In this document: positions 1-6,495 of the stretch, piece by piece | How positions within the stretch are numbered: position 1 is the first letter of the stretch | Layout of the letters: each line of letters opens with the position of its first letter | From: Clostridia bacterium | GTDB lineage: Bacteria > Bacillota_A > Clostridia > Oscillospirales > Acutalibacteraceae | Assembly (NCBI GenBank): GCA_017529165.1 | Contig: JAFXNY010000099.1 | Location: 1 to 6,609 of the forward strand | Length of the DNA stretch: 6,609 nucleotides | Direction: 5' to 3' | Made by a program: the position numbers and the translations under genes | The notes under the pieces: generated by a model | Databases searched by the model: none | The model's input: the letters and a program-made list of their open reading frames with translations, nothing else | What the model was told of the DNA's origin: nothing

Positions 1-104
1 ACCGGAGAGAACAAAGGAACGGAGAATATTTCAGGTACTGCGCTATTAAATTTTTCTGCGGCAGATACGATAAGCACGCTATAAACCTGCTCTTTCAGAT
101 TCAA
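1..104 (-). CDS. ANTAR-type response regulator/antiterminator, N-terminal part (cut by window edge)
   Basis: This is a partial gene: 34 codons from a TTG at 102-104 run off the left edge. The peptide starts (M)NLKEQVYSVLIVSAAEKF and continues NSAVPEIFSVPLFSP. From memory this is the typical opening of the clostridial response-regulator-like proteins that end in an ANTAR RNA-binding domain, which bind leader RNA and prevent termination. The ANTAR domain itself lies outside the window. TTG is chosen because the family opens with a short 'xLKExVYSVLxVS' stretch and a purine-rich AGGGGG lies 10 bases upstream (115-120). Two further in-frame TTG codons (141-143, 150-152) follow an in-frame stop at 153-155 and would add 13 or 16 residues. 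It is on the same strand as GS, 99 bases downstream, with no obvious terminator between. ANTAR genes next to glnA (NitR of Clostridium saccharobutylicum) are known. The family call rests on a short peptide. Confidence 0.68.
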   Translation of the reverse strand, partial: MNLKEQVYSVLIVSAAEKFNSAVPEIFSVPLFSP

Positions 105-203
105 GTTTTCCGTTCCCCCTTTGCCTGGAGCCTCGACACGCAATTCGCACAATCAAGTCTCATTATTTTTGAGGCACCTGCCTTGCGTTAAAAACTAAAT
201 TAA
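105..203 (-). other. Intergenic region between GS and the regulator, rich in inverted repeats
   Basis: No gene or clear terminator is visible. In minus-strand RNA four pairings are possible: ACGCAA (183-188) with TTGCGT (138-143); a small AGGC-AGGT-GCCT hairpin (172-183, sharing base 183 with the first stem); GGTGCCTC (171-178) with GAGGCTCC (127-134), seven of eight paired; and CTTGA (153-157) with TCGAG (132-136), including one G-U. Several share bases and exclude one another. No U-tract follows any stem, so none looks like an intrinsic terminator, and transcription may continue from GS into the regulator gene. Whether any fold is real cannot be told from one sequence. Confidence 0.4.
115..120 (-). 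promoter_or_regulatory. Ribosome binding site for the TTG-started regulator
   Basis: On the minus strand the sequence AGGGGG ends 10 bases before the TTG at 102-104. It is the best Shine-Dalgarno-like stretch in the 99-base gap, and it supports the 102-104 TTG over the two in-frame TTGs further upstream, which have no comparable purine-rich tract before them. Confidence 0.5.
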
Positions 204-1424
204 TTATCCTTTGCAATATATATCGAGTATTGCTTTTGGAATATATTTCTTTATGAAGTCATCATTTTGTGCGGCTTGCCTTGCTTCTTCTATGCTTTCC
301 GGCAGCTTATGCAAATACCGTACATTTTCTTCATTGGCTTTATAAACATTGATGTCTATCGGTTCAGGCATTTCCTTACCCTGTTTCATACCGTAAAGTC
401 CCGCCCAAATCAGCAGTGCAAACGCAATATACGGATTAGCGGTAGGGTCAGGTGAGCGCAGTTCCGCACGGCGATATGCGCCGTGCGCTGCAGGTATGCG
501 TATAAGATTTGAGCGATTTTCATAGCCCCATGAGACATATTTTGGGGCTTTTTTCTGCCCTAAACGCTTGTATGAGTCTTCACGCGGATTTAAAAACAGC
601 GTCATTGGTATGGCTTTTTCAAGTATCCCCGAAAGCAACAGACGATAATTTGGCGTCGACTCTTTTGCTTTTGCGGAACAGTTTATATGAAAACCGTTAC
701 CGGCGGTGTCAGGAAGCGGTTTCGGTGAAAAGTCCGCAAAAAGGCCGTTTCTGCGGGCAACGGTTTTTACAACCGTTTGAAAGGTCATTACATTGTCTGC
801 GGCGGTAAGCGCATCGGAGAAACGAAAATCAATCTCGTTTTGCCCCGGTCCTTCCTCGTGGTGTGAACTTTCAGGCATTATACCCATTTGTTCAAGAGTC
901 AGGCATATTTCGCGGCGGACATTTTCGCCCTTGTCCTCGGGCGCTATATCCATATATCCGGCGTTATCATAAGGGATCTTGGTGGGATTATTCTTTTCGT
1001 CGAGCTCCATAAGATAAAATTCCTGCTCGGAGCCGAAATAGAAAGTATATCCGGCGTCTTCGGCATCCGCCACGGCTTTTTTAAGAAGCCCCCTTGTGTC
1101 ATATTCAAAGGGAGAGCCGTCAGGATAAGTGATAGAGCAGAACATACGCACAACCTTGCCATGCTCCGGTCGCCACGGAAGCCATGTTAGCGTTTCGGGC
1201 TCGGGGTGAAGAAATAAATCGGAATGCGCCTCGTCGCCGAAACCTGCTATGGCGGAGGCGTCAAACGCTATTCCCTGACTAAAAGCACGCGGCAATTCGT
1301 CCGGCATAATGGATATGTTCTTCTGCTTGCCGAACACATCGCAAAAGGCCAGGCGGATGAACTTAACATCCTCCTCCGTAACATACTGCATAACTTCGTC
1401 TTTTGAGTAATTCACAAAATCCAC
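204..1424 (-). CDS. glnA: Glutamine synthetase, type I-like, short clostridial form
   Basis: Predicted cytoplasmic ATP-dependent ligase making glutamine from glutamate and ammonia. The start is GTG (1422-1424). Its N-terminus aligns with other GSI proteins (VTEEDVKFIRLAFCDVFG at residues 15-32), so later ATGs would cut the conserved N-domain. Conserved parts in order: D55 (FDASAI) and D69 (SDLFLHPE) of the latch/ammonium region, E133/E135 (GSEQEF), Y157, E190 and E197 (HHEEGPGQNEIDF), H246 (GNGFH), R287 (SYKR), R304 and R309 (NRSNLIRIP), E321/R323 (RAELRSPDP). Odd points: the flap motif usually PGYEAP reads GQKKAP, putting K292 at the catalytic flap Glu (E327 in Salmonella, E304 in Bacillus), with one residue deleted before it; the usual Ser three after D55 is A58; the Bacillus R62 position is D64. 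At 406 residues it is about 35-40 shorter than usual, mainly at the C-terminus. It follows the GXGXG gene after 9 bases. The family is clear; full synthetase activity is less so. Confidence 0.93.
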   Translation of the reverse strand: MDFVNYSKDEVMQYVTEEDVKFIRLAFCDVFGKQKNISIMPDELPRAFSQGIAFDASAIAGFGDEAHSDLFLHPEPETLTWLPWRPEHGKVVRMFCSITYPDGSPFEYDTRGLLKKAVADAEDAGYTFYFGSEQEFYLMELDEKNNPTKIPYDNAGYMDIAPEDKGENVRREICLTLEQMGIMPESSHHEEGPGQNEIDFRFSDALTAADNVMTFQTVVKTVARRNGLFADFSPKPLPDTAGNGFHINCSAKAKESTPNYRLLLSGILEKAIPMTLFLNPREDSYKRLGQKKAPKYVSWGYENRSNLIRIPAAHGAYRRAELRSPDPTANPYIAFALLIWAGLYGMKQGKEMPEPIDINVYKANEENVRYLHKLPESIEEARQAAQNDDFIKKYIPKAILDIYCKG

Positions 1425-1433
1425 TCACTTTCT

Positions 1434-2153
1434 CTAATTTGCAACATACAACTGTTTATACGGGTTTTTACTGTCCGGCGTTACTATGGTAAAGGGTGAA
1501 GACAGTATTTCCTTTTTATTGCCACCGAACAGCTTGCAATACTCGGTTACATATTTCTCTATTTCTGCAAAGTCTTCCTTGTCTGCCGGTTTAGCAGTTA
1601 CCTGTTTCGGGAAAACGATATTTTTACAGTCGCCGCGCAGTATAATTTTTCCGCCGTGCATACCGGTACAGGGAAAATTGCCTACAATACTTTTTCCGCC
1701 TTCGGTCAGTCCTAAAACCACGATAACGCCGCCTGCTTGGTATTCGCCTAAAAAGCTTCCGGCTCTACCGCCTATTACCATAACCGGTACTTTTTCCTTA
1801 TATGCCTTCATATGTATTCCAGCGCGGTATCCTGCGTCACCTTTAATATATATACTTCCGCCGCGCATAGCGTAACCTACCGTATCGCCGGCGTTTCCAT
1901 GAACAATAATTTCACCGCTGTTCATAGTATCGCCAACGGCATCCTGCGCATTGCCTTTTACAATGACCTTTGCGCCGTTAAGGTATGCGCCGAGCGCATT
2001 GCCTGGCGTGCCGGTTACAGCGATATTCTTATTTGCCATACCCGCGGCGATAAAGCGTTGACCTAAAACGCCGTTTACTATATACTCTTTTTCGCCCGAG
2101 CGCAAAGCATCGTTTATTTCTTTATATCCGAGGTTTTTTGCATCGACAACCAT
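1434..2153 (-). CDS. Glutamate synthase GXGXG (beta-helix) subunit, GltB C-terminal-domain homologue
   Basis: This 239-residue protein matches the C-terminal GXGXG domain of the GltB alpha subunit, here a separate gene as in archaeal-type split glutamate synthases. The repeats that build the right-handed beta-helix are plain: VTGTPGNALGAYLNGAKVIV (46-65), VKGNAQDAVGDTMNSGEIIV (65-84), VHGNAGDTVGYAMRGGSIYI (84-103) and IKGDAGYRAGIHM (103-115), then MVIGGRAGSFLGEYQAGGVI (125-144) and GNFPCTGMHGGKIILRGD (158-175). In intact GltB this domain has a structural role, packing against the amidotransferase and FMN domains around the ammonia tunnel. It carries no cofactor motif. The start ATG is 1 base after the stop of the oxidoreductase gene, and GGAGGTG within that gene's last codons serves as its ribosome site. 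Related beta-helix subunits occur in formylmethanofuran dehydrogenase (FwdC), but the neighbours point to glutamate synthase. Confidence 0.92.
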   Translation of the reverse strand: MVVDAKNLGYKEINDALRSGEKEYIVNGVLGQRFIAAGMANKNIAVTGTPGNALGAYLNGAKVIVKGNAQDAVGDTMNSGEIIVHGNAGDTVGYAMRGGSIYIKGDAGYRAGIHMKAYKEKVPVMVIGGRAGSFLGEYQAGGVIVVLGLTEGGKSIVGNFPCTGMHGGKIILRGDCKNIVFPKQVTAKPADKEDFAEIEKYVTEYCKLFGGNKKEILSSPFTIVTPDSKNPYKQLYVAN

Positions 2154-2154
2154 A

Positions 2155-3381
2155 TTATACTACACCTCCGAACTTTTTTCTACGAATTTTTTTAGAGAAG
2201 ATCAAATTGGATGCAACTTTCTTTGTAAGGTCAAAATCGATAGTTTTAAGGGGTGTTTTATCGCGGATAAGCGCGGTATATATTCCCGCACGTTCTGTCG
2301 CACCAATCAGAATAAACCCTTTAAGTTTCCCGCCTTTTACAAAAAAGCGTTTTAGCGTACCATCGCTCTTTTCCTCTGTCATATTGCCTGTGTATGAACC
2401 GGCACTCATAATATGGAGCCCGAAAAAGCCGATTGAGTTCATAGGTATCGCATTGTCAAAAGAGGCGTCGCCTCCAGCCATATTTACGCCGGCGGTATGG
2501 CCCCCGATATAGGCGTTTGGGAGTATTGCGAGAACACGGTTTGCATCGATTGAAGAGTCAAACCCCTCACTGCAATCGCCTGCGGCGTATATATGTGGAA
2601 GGCTTGTTTCCATTTTACTGTTAACGATAATACCGCGGTTAACTTCGCCATCTGCGGCTTTTACAAGTTCGGTATTAGGGCGAACGCCCACAGCCATTAC
2701 GAGAATATCAAAGTCAACTTGTTTTCCGCTTTTCATAAAGGCGGAATTGCCCTCAAAATAATCGGCCGTATCGCCGAGCATAAACTCAATTCCGTTTTCC
2801 TCTAAATGCTTTTGAACAACGCCGGCGCAGTCGTTATCAAGTATGCTCGAAAGCACGCAGTCAGCCAAATCGCATACTGTGATGCTACATACGCGGTCGC
2901 GGATACCTTCGGCACATTTAAGACCAATAAGACCCGCGCCGACAATCAGCACGCGGGCATCCTTACTTAAAACCTTTTCGAGAGCGAGCGCATCGTCAAG
3001 TGTCATAAACCTGTATTTCTTTTCTACCGTATCAAGCCCCGCAATCGGCGGGACAAACGGCGAAGAACCGGTGGCAACGCAGATTTCGTCGCACTTTAAT
3101 ACGGTTTTATCATCAAGCGTAATGCTCGTTTTATCGATTTTAACCGCCCTTTTACCGTAAATTACTTTGCAACCGTTTTGGCTGTAAAAATCATCACCAC
3201 GGTATTTCATATGTTCTAAATCGGTTTTGTTTTCGAGATAATAGGAAATAAGCGGTCGGCTGTAAACATGGTGAGTTTCTTCGGATATTACGGTGATCTC
3301 GCCTGTTTTATCAACAGAGCGTATTCCCTCAATACAACCGACAGCGGCGGTGCCGTTGCCGATAATCACATACTTTTTCAC
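2155..3381 (-). CDS. FAD/NAD(P)-dependent oxidoreductase, electron-input subunit of glutamate synthase
   Basis: A 408-residue pyridine-nucleotide-disulfide-type flavoprotein resembling NADH-rubredoxin reductase and the NirB N-terminal half rather than canonical GltD, because it lacks GltD's N-terminal Fe-S domain. The FAD-binding Rossmann motif is at the N-terminus (VIIGNGTAAVGC, 5-16), the second nucleotide motif is VLIVGAGLIGLKCAEGI (144-160), and the closing FAD motif IYAAGDC is at 264-270. After the second motif the strand ends in Asp (D171 of TVCDL), which usually favours NADH over NADPH; this is inference. No redox-active CxxC pair is seen. The start is GTG (3379-3381), overlapping the ferredoxin gene's stop in GTGA, a typical coupled junction. 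It probably oxidises NAD(P)H and feeds electrons to the adjacent polyferredoxin. It lies within the GOGAT cluster between the ferredoxin and GXGXG genes. A role outside GOGAT cannot be excluded. Confidence 0.88.
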   Translation of the reverse strand: MKKYVIIGNGTAAVGCIEGIRSVDKTGEITVISEETHHVYSRPLISYYLENKTDLEHMKYRGDDFYSQNGCKVIYGKRAVKIDKTSITLDDKTVLKCDEICVATGSSPFVPPIAGLDTVEKKYRFMTLDDALALEKVLSKDARVLIVGAGLIGLKCAEGIRDRVCSITVCDLADCVLSSILDNDCAGVVQKHLEENGIEFMLGDTADYFEGNSAFMKSGKQVDFDILVMAVGVRPNTELVKAADGEVNRGIIVNSKMETSLPHIYAAGDCSEGFDSSIDANRVLAILPNAYIGGHTAGVNMAGGDASFDNAIPMNSIGFFGLHIMSAGSYTGNMTEEKSDGTLKRFFVKGGKLKGFILIGATERAGIYTALIRDKTPLKTIDFDLTKKVASNLIFSKKIRRKKFGGVV

Positions 3382-3818
3382 TTCTCATCGCCCCTTTCCT
3401 CGAAAACTATCGCTTTGTTGGGGCAACCCGCAACGCAGGCGGGCGCGCCGCAGGAGTTTTCAAGACACAGTTCACACTTCTGCATAATACCGTCCTCCGC
3501 AGGCGCCAGAGCACCGTAGGGACAAACCAGCACACAAGTAAGGCAACCGACGCATTTAGTTCTATCTATTTTTACAACGCCGTTAACCTTAGAGATTGCC
3601 CCCGCTATGCAACTTTTAACGCAGATAGGGTCAGTGCAGTGTCGGCAGGAAACGGCAAAGGATATTTTATCGTCACCCTCAATATGTATGCGCGGGAAAA
3701 TCTTTTTGCCGCCCAGCACAAAAGCCATATCGCGAAGTCCCGAATTGGCAAAAGCGCAATTATATTCGCACAAGTGGCAGCCGAGGCACCACTCTTCGTT
3801 AACGTATACTCGTTTCAT
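3378..3818 (-). CDS. Four-cluster [4Fe-4S] ferredoxin-like electron-transfer subunit
   Basis: A 146-residue polyferredoxin of the kind that forms the electron-wire subunit (DmsB/HycB/CooF-like) of larger oxidoreductases. Seventeen cysteines are present, enough for four [4Fe-4S] clusters: C11/14/17/21, C58/61/66/70 (CRHCTDPICVKSC), C89/92/95/99 (CVGCLTCVLVCP), and a last group C115, C118, C128, C132 with an extra C123. There is no signal peptide or membrane segment, so it is cytoplasmic. It sits between the FMN core and the FAD oxidoreductase, starting 2 bases after the core's stop (ribosome site GGGGGAA in the last codons of the core gene) and overlapping the next gene by 4 bases. Together with the flavoprotein it probably replaces canonical GltD, whose N-terminal Fe-S domain and flavin domain would here be carried by separate proteins. 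The exact electron path is inferred. Confidence 0.9.
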   Translation of the reverse strand: MKRVYVNEEWCLGCHLCEYNCAFANSGLRDMAFVLGGKKIFPRIHIEGDDKISFAVSCRHCTDPICVKSCIAGAISKVNGVVKIDRTKCVGCLTCVLVCPYGALAPAEDGIMQKCELCLENSCGAPACVAGCPNKAIVFEERGDEK

Positions 3819-3820
3819 AT

Positions 3821-5326
3821 TTATTCCCCCGCATGAGAGATACCGAGTATCTCGAGTTCTTTCTCTGTTAGTCCTACTCCGCGAAGCATAAGCCGGTTGC
3901 CGCGGAGCGCCTCTATTGAGTTAATACCCATACCGCCCATAATCTCCATTATTTCGTGTTTCCACGCCGTAAGCAGATTGACAAGTCGTGCACTTCCGAT
4001 ATCCGGGTTAAGTCGTTTTACAAGATCGGGGCGTTGGGTTGCGATTCCCCAATTACACTTGCCGCTTTGGCAAGTACGGCAAAGGTGACAGCCGAGGGCT
4101 AAAAGTGCCGCAGTTGCAATATAGCAAGCGTCAGCCCCTAAAGCCACCGCTTTTACAACATCCGCCGCACTTCGGATAGATCCGCCTACTACGAGCGATA
4201 CGTTATTTCTGATACCCTCCTCGCGAAGACGGGTATCAACCGCCGCGAGGGCGAGTTCAATTGGTATTCCCACATTATCGCGGATTCTTGTAGGCGCTGC
4301 GCCCGTGCCGCCACGGAACCCGTCAATAGCGATTATATCGGCGCCGCTTCGCGCTATGCCGCTGGCGATTGCCGCTATATTATGCACCGCCGCAACCTTT
4401 ACGATTATCGGCTTTTTGTATTCTGTTGCCTCTTTAAGCGAGAAAACGAGTTGCCGCAAATCTTCTATTGAATATATATCGTGGTGGGGCGCGGGGGATA
4501 TGGCATCCGAGCCCTCGGGTATCATACGCGTTCTCGATACGTCGCCTACGATTTTAGCGCCCGGCAGATGACCGCCTATACCCGGCTTTGCGCCTTGTCC
4601 CATTTTGATTTCAATAGCCGCGCCGGCTTGTAAGTAATCTTCGTGAACACCAAACCGCCCCGAAGCTACCTGAACGATTGTATTTTCGCCGTAAACATAG
4701 AAGTCCTCATGCAAACCGCCCTCACCGGTGTTATAAAAAATTCCGAGTTCCTTTGCGGCGCGCGCCAAAGAAGCGTGAGCGTTATAGCTAATAGAGCCGT
4801 AGCTCATAGCCGAGAACATTATAGGCATTGAAAGTTCTATCTGCGGCGGAAGTTCGCATTTGATTTTTCCGTTTTTAAGCCGCTTTATCTCGGTCGGCTT
4901 TTTGCCTAAAAACACTTTGGTTTCCATTGGCTCGCGCAAAGGGTCAATAGGTGGGTTTGTAACCTGTGAGGCGTTAATAAGGATTTTGTCCCAATATACA
5001 GGCAACGGTTTAGGATTGCCCATTGAAGAAAGCAGAACGCCGCCGCTTGACGCCTGTTTATATATTTCTTTTATGGTATCATCCTGCCAGTTGGCGTTCT
5101 CTCTTAGTCGACAGTTGCTCTTTACGATTTTAAGCGCGCGCGTTGGGCAAAGCGATACGCACCGCTGACAGTTTACGCATTTTGACTCGTCTGATAACAT
5201 CATACCGTATTCGTCGCTAAAGTAATGCACTTCATTAGCGCATTGCCGCTCGCAAACGCGGCAGGCGATACAGCGGTCTTTGTTTCTTTCAACCTCAAAT
5301 TCGGGATATATGAAATCAACTGCCAT
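3821..5326 (-). CDS. Glutamate synthase FMN/Fe-S core subunit with N-terminal 2[4Fe-4S] ferredoxin domain
   Basis: Catalytic synthase subunit (501 residues) equivalent to the central FMN domain of GltB, making glutamate from 2-oxoglutarate and glutamine-derived ammonia. The N-terminus is a two-cluster ferredoxin: C19/22/25/29 and C50/53/56/60. The FMN barrel follows: MFSAMSYGSISYNA (170-183), YNTGEGGL (198-205), MGQGAKPGIGGHLPGAKI (242-259), SPAPHHDIYSIEDL (277-290), VKVAAVHNIAAIASGIARSG (309-328) and DGFRGGTGAAP (335-345). The site that in GltB is the [3Fe-4S] motif C-x5-C-x4-C is C413, C419, C424 with one more cysteine, C416. The domain order (ferredoxin plus FMN, without amidotransferase or GXGXG domains) is that of archaeal-type GltB and distinguishes it from full-length bacterial GltB of about 1500 residues. 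ATG overlaps the preceding stop by one base (TAATG). Confidence 0.95.
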   Translation of the reverse strand: MAVDFIYPEFEVERNKDRCIACRVCERQCANEVHYFSDEYGMMLSDESKCVNCQRCVSLCPTRALKIVKSNCRLRENANWQDDTIKEIYKQASSGGVLLSSMGNPKPLPVYWDKILINASQVTNPPIDPLREPMETKVFLGKKPTEIKRLKNGKIKCELPPQIELSMPIMFSAMSYGSISYNAHASLARAAKELGIFYNTGEGGLHEDFYVYGENTIVQVASGRFGVHEDYLQAGAAIEIKMGQGAKPGIGGHLPGAKIVGDVSRTRMIPEGSDAISPAPHHDIYSIEDLRQLVFSLKEATEYKKPIIVKVAAVHNIAAIASGIARSGADIIAIDGFRGGTGAAPTRIRDNVGIPIELALAAVDTRLREEGIRNNVSLVVGGSIRSAADVVKAVALGADACYIATAALLALGCHLCRTCQSGKCNWGIATQRPDLVKRLNPDIGSARLVNLLTAWKHEIMEIMGGMGINSIEALRGNRLMLRGVGLTEKELEILGISHAGE

Positions 5327-6420
5327 TAAAATTTCCCTTCTTTCACTTTAACTATCACCGGTTCGCCTCCGGCGGGAGCATAGATTTTTTCGAGGTTCGG
5401 CTCCATTGTGCGGATAGCGGCTTCTTCGCTGCCGATAAATACCTTATCGCCCTTTTCGCCCACTACCATAGAACGAAGTTTCAGCCGGTCGTTAAGCGCC
5501 ATAAGTCCGCCGGAAAAACCTAAAACTATCGAAAACGGTCCGGTTACAAGCAGACTCGGGAAAAGCGTTCGCAGATATTCGTGTTTTTGCTTGTCATATT
5601 TATCGGTCTTATTTTGTATGGTGCTCCAAAACGGCGCGGCTATTACGCTTGCCGCCTCGCTAAGTGTCAGACCATGTCGGCGCAAAAGGTAGTCAAGTAT
5701 ATATGTAATAACCTCGGTATCGGTTTGAAGATTGCATTTATAACCGAACATTTCTATAAATCGGCGGTTTGCATCGTAAGACGAAATCTCGCCGTTATGC
5801 ACTACCGAATAATTAAGGAGTGCGAACGGATGAGCACCGCCCCACCAGCCGGGAGTGTTAGTAGGATACCTGCCGTGCGCTGTCCAACTGTATCCCTCAT
5901 ATTCGTCGAGTTTATAAAACACTCCTACATCTTCGGGGAAACCTACCGCCTTAAAAGTACCCATATCTTTACCGCTTGAAAATACATAGGCGCCCACCGT
6001 TTCGGTATTGATTTTCGTAACCGTGCGAGCTACAAACTCTTTTTCATCAAGTTGCAAACTTTCAAGCACCGAGCGAAGCGGAGTAAGGAAATATCGCCAT
6101 ATAATCGGCTCGTCGGTAATTTCCGGCATTTTGCGGGTCGGTATTATCTCGCTTTTTACAATTTCAAAATGCTCCTTTAAAAATGCCTCGCAGTCCTTTC
6201 TTGTAGATCTGCTGTCAAAGAACATATGAAAAGCATATAAATCTTTATATTCGGGGTAAATGCCGTAGCCTGCAAAGCCGCCGCCAAGTCCGTTTGAACG
6301 ATCGTGCATAGGTTTCATAGCGTCTATAATCTTTTCAGCCGTAAAACGCTCGCCCGATTTTGATATTACCGCCGCAATAGCACAGCCGGACGGTATTCTT
6401 ACTTCGCCTTCTCGTTTCAT
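5326..6420 (-). CDS. Glutamate synthase class II glutamine amidotransferase subunit
   Basis: A 364-residue Ntn-type glutamine amidotransferase corresponding to the N-terminal domain of GltB; it should hydrolyse glutamine and pass ammonia to the FMN core. Motifs: candidate nucleophile C13 (SGCAIAAVIS), the glutamine-binding stretch AHGRYPTNTPGWWGGAHPF (181-199), the oxyanion motif HNGE (208-211), and TDTEVITYILDYLL (233-246). The nucleophile must be the free N-terminal residue in this family. Here it is residue 13 and no start codon directly precedes it (the codon before is GGC), so removal of a 12-residue propeptide is predicted, as in Bacillus PurF (11 residues) and E. coli GltB (longer). 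The start is supported by GAAGGTGA 6 bases upstream and by lack of another start before C13. It is the first gene of the operon, 14 bases past the end of a terminator's U-tract. Confidence 0.93.
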   Translation of the reverse strand: MKREGEVRIPSGCAIAAVISKSGERFTAEKIIDAMKPMHDRSNGLGGGFAGYGIYPEYKDLYAFHMFFDSRSTRKDCEAFLKEHFEIVKSEIIPTRKMPEITDEPIIWRYFLTPLRSVLESLQLDEKEFVARTVTKINTETVGAYVFSSGKDMGTFKAVGFPEDVGVFYKLDEYEGYSWTAHGRYPTNTPGWWGGAHPFALLNYSVVHNGEISSYDANRRFIEMFGYKCNLQTDTEVITYILDYLLRRHGLTLSEAASVIAAPFWSTIQNKTDKYDKQKHEYLRTLFPSLLVTGPFSIVLGFSGGLMALNDRLKLRSMVVGEKGDKVFIGSEEAAIRTMEPNLEKIYAPAGGEPVIVKVKEGKF

Positions 6421-6426
6421 TTCTTT

Positions 6427-6434
6427 TCACCTTC
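6427..6434 (-). promoter_or_regulatory. Ribosome binding site of the first operon gene
   Basis: On the minus strand GAAGGTGA lies 6 bases before the ATG at 6418-6420. It comes directly after the U-tract of the terminator hairpin, so a transcript that terminates there would lose this site. Confidence 0.65.
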
Positions 6435-6495
6435 AAAAAAATAAAATAAAAAAGCGTTCATTTCAGGGCAGAAAATCTGCCTTAAAATGAACGCC
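6435..6495 (-). terminator. Intrinsic terminator or attenuator directly upstream of the operon
   Basis: In the minus-strand RNA two 19-base arms (6476-6494 and 6454-6472) pair around a 3-base loop, with one mismatch and one G-U near the middle. The second arm ends GAACGC and is followed by TTTTTTATTTTATTTTTTT (6435-6453), a textbook U-tract. On the plus strand only a short CTTT follows the stem, so the terminator points leftward. It begins about 14 bases after the stop of the upstream gene, as expected for that gene's terminator, and ends 14 bases before the first operon ATG. The remaining space is too short for a separate promoter downstream of it, which raises the possibility that the operon is read through or regulated by antitermination. 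Confidence 0.85.

Noticed and set aside
172..183. AGGC-AGGT-GCCT hairpin as a terminator after GS
   Set aside because: The stem is only four base pairs and is followed by an A-rich rather than U-rich stretch on the minus strand.
549..554. Run of six A residues in the GS gene as a possible frameshift explaining the altered flap
   Set aside because: The frame is intact on both sides, with SYKRL before and NRSNLIRIP after, both well conserved. The KAP sequence also fits what I recall of related clostridial proteins.
1389..1391. Internal ATG (residue 12) as the GS start
   Set aside because: Starting there would remove the first helix (NYSKDEV) that aligns with other GSI proteins; the GTG at 1422-1424 gives the expected N-terminus and sits at normal operon spacing.
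2138..2512. Plus-strand open frame of 124 codons, and similar ones at 1486-1875 and 2843-3160
   Set aside because: All are antisense to well-supported genes, carry no recognisable domain, and are explained by the codon bias of the real strand.
5581..5979. Plus-strand open frame of 132 codons
   Set aside because: It lies wholly antisense to the amidotransferase gene, which has clear family motifs throughout, and its translation shows no recognisable domain.
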